From a virus, in the IMG/VR virus record IMGVR_UViG_3300024260_000029, positions 1 through 37,540 of that record: a stretch of 37,540 nucleotides of DNA; one strand, 5' to 3'. The notes under the pieces are model-generated. The model was not told the DNA's origin, did no database searches, and saw nothing but the letters and a program-made list of their open reading frames with translations. The position numbers and the translations under genes are program-made. Within the stretch, counting starts at the first letter, position 1, and each line of letters opens with the position of its first letter. Below are positions 37,413 to 37,540 of the stretch, one piece after another.

Positions 37413-37540
37413 TATTTATTAGGACTAATATATTCAACCCAACCATCTCTTTCTGTACAGTAATCATTTATATCTTCATCAATATTACCATTGCCTCTAA
37501 ATCTCTTATACTTATCACACCAATAGATATACTCATCATC
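37413..37540 (-). CDS. C-terminal part of an unidentified protein
   Basis: An open frame enters from beyond the right edge and ends at TAA (37413). The visible 41 residues (DDEYIYWCDKYKRFRGNGNI, then DEDINDYCTERDGWVEYISP) are acidic and rich in Tyr/Trp with two Cys. There is no recognisable domain. It shows that the leftward operon begins outside the window. Confidence 0.6.

Noticed and set aside
1-37540. Reassigned UGA codon (for example UGA as Trp)
   Set aside because: Many genes end in UGA in ATGA overlaps, large genes use UGG for Trp, and after the exonuclease UGA the same frame soon meets another stop.
1-37540. Integrase, repressor/excision module or attachment site indicating a temperate phage
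   Set aside because: No integrase or attachment-type duplication could be found in the window; the genome is incomplete, so lifestyle is left open.

Overview
The window is 37.5 kb of a very AT-rich tailed-phage genome of short-tailed (podovirus) type. Both ends cut through minus-strand genes, so it is an internal piece of a larger, possibly circularly permuted, genome. A P22-like portal, a separate scaffold, a tail-nozzle-like protein and three large ejection-type proteins with no tape measure or sheath point to a podovirus. Large ejection proteins and a small M15-type endolysin suggest a Gram-negative low-GC host, but the host cannot be named from sequence alone. No integrase, DNA polymerase or RNA polymerase is visible here.

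Layout. (1) 1-6600, minus strand: tightly packed small early/accessory genes, mostly unrecognised, some with metal-binding Cys clusters. At 4.6-6.0 kb three near-identical ~65 bp leader repeats precede accessory genes. This block is fired by a near-perfect sigma70 promoter at 6629-6657. (2) 6658-7351: a gene-free divergent control region with direct repeats, a C9 tract, a 9-bp-arm inverted repeat, a tRNA-like fragment and a rightward promoter candidate. (3) 7352-25186, plus strand: the late operon, with a C2HC zinc-finger protein, a terminase small-subunit candidate, TerL, portal, scaffold, major capsid (followed by a UUCG hairpin), head-tail adaptor, tail fibre with a C-type-lectin-like C-terminus, lysis genes, collar-domain fibre, tail nozzle, GNAT-like protein and ejection proteins. 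(4) 25181-25198: a hairpin between convergent operons. (5) 25205-37540, minus strand: the replication/modification operon. It holds MazG-like, DUF3310-like, SegE-like GIY-YIG, SSB, ERF annealing protein, DUF3987-like helicase, HNH endonuclease, AEP-type primase, cytosine-C5 methyltransferase, an ABC-ATPase/GNAT fusion, ribbon-helix-helix regulators, a FEN-like exonuclease and a pentapeptide-repeat protein.

Most notable points. The last ~40 codons of the tail fibre look like the variable region of a diversity-generating retroelement: by hand count 56% GC and only 9% A over 15801-15900, against about 36% GC and 29% A over 15601-15700. No reverse transcriptase or template repeat is visible in the window. 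The exonuclease N-terminus (with its Asp-Ala-Asp motif) and body lie in different frames joined exactly at a UGA-C stop, needing a +1 shift. A DNA C5-methyltransferase sits next to an ABC-GNAT fusion in what may be a genome-modification module. The accessory block also contains an in-frame UGA-interrupted gene and a gene whose expected ATG is ATA.
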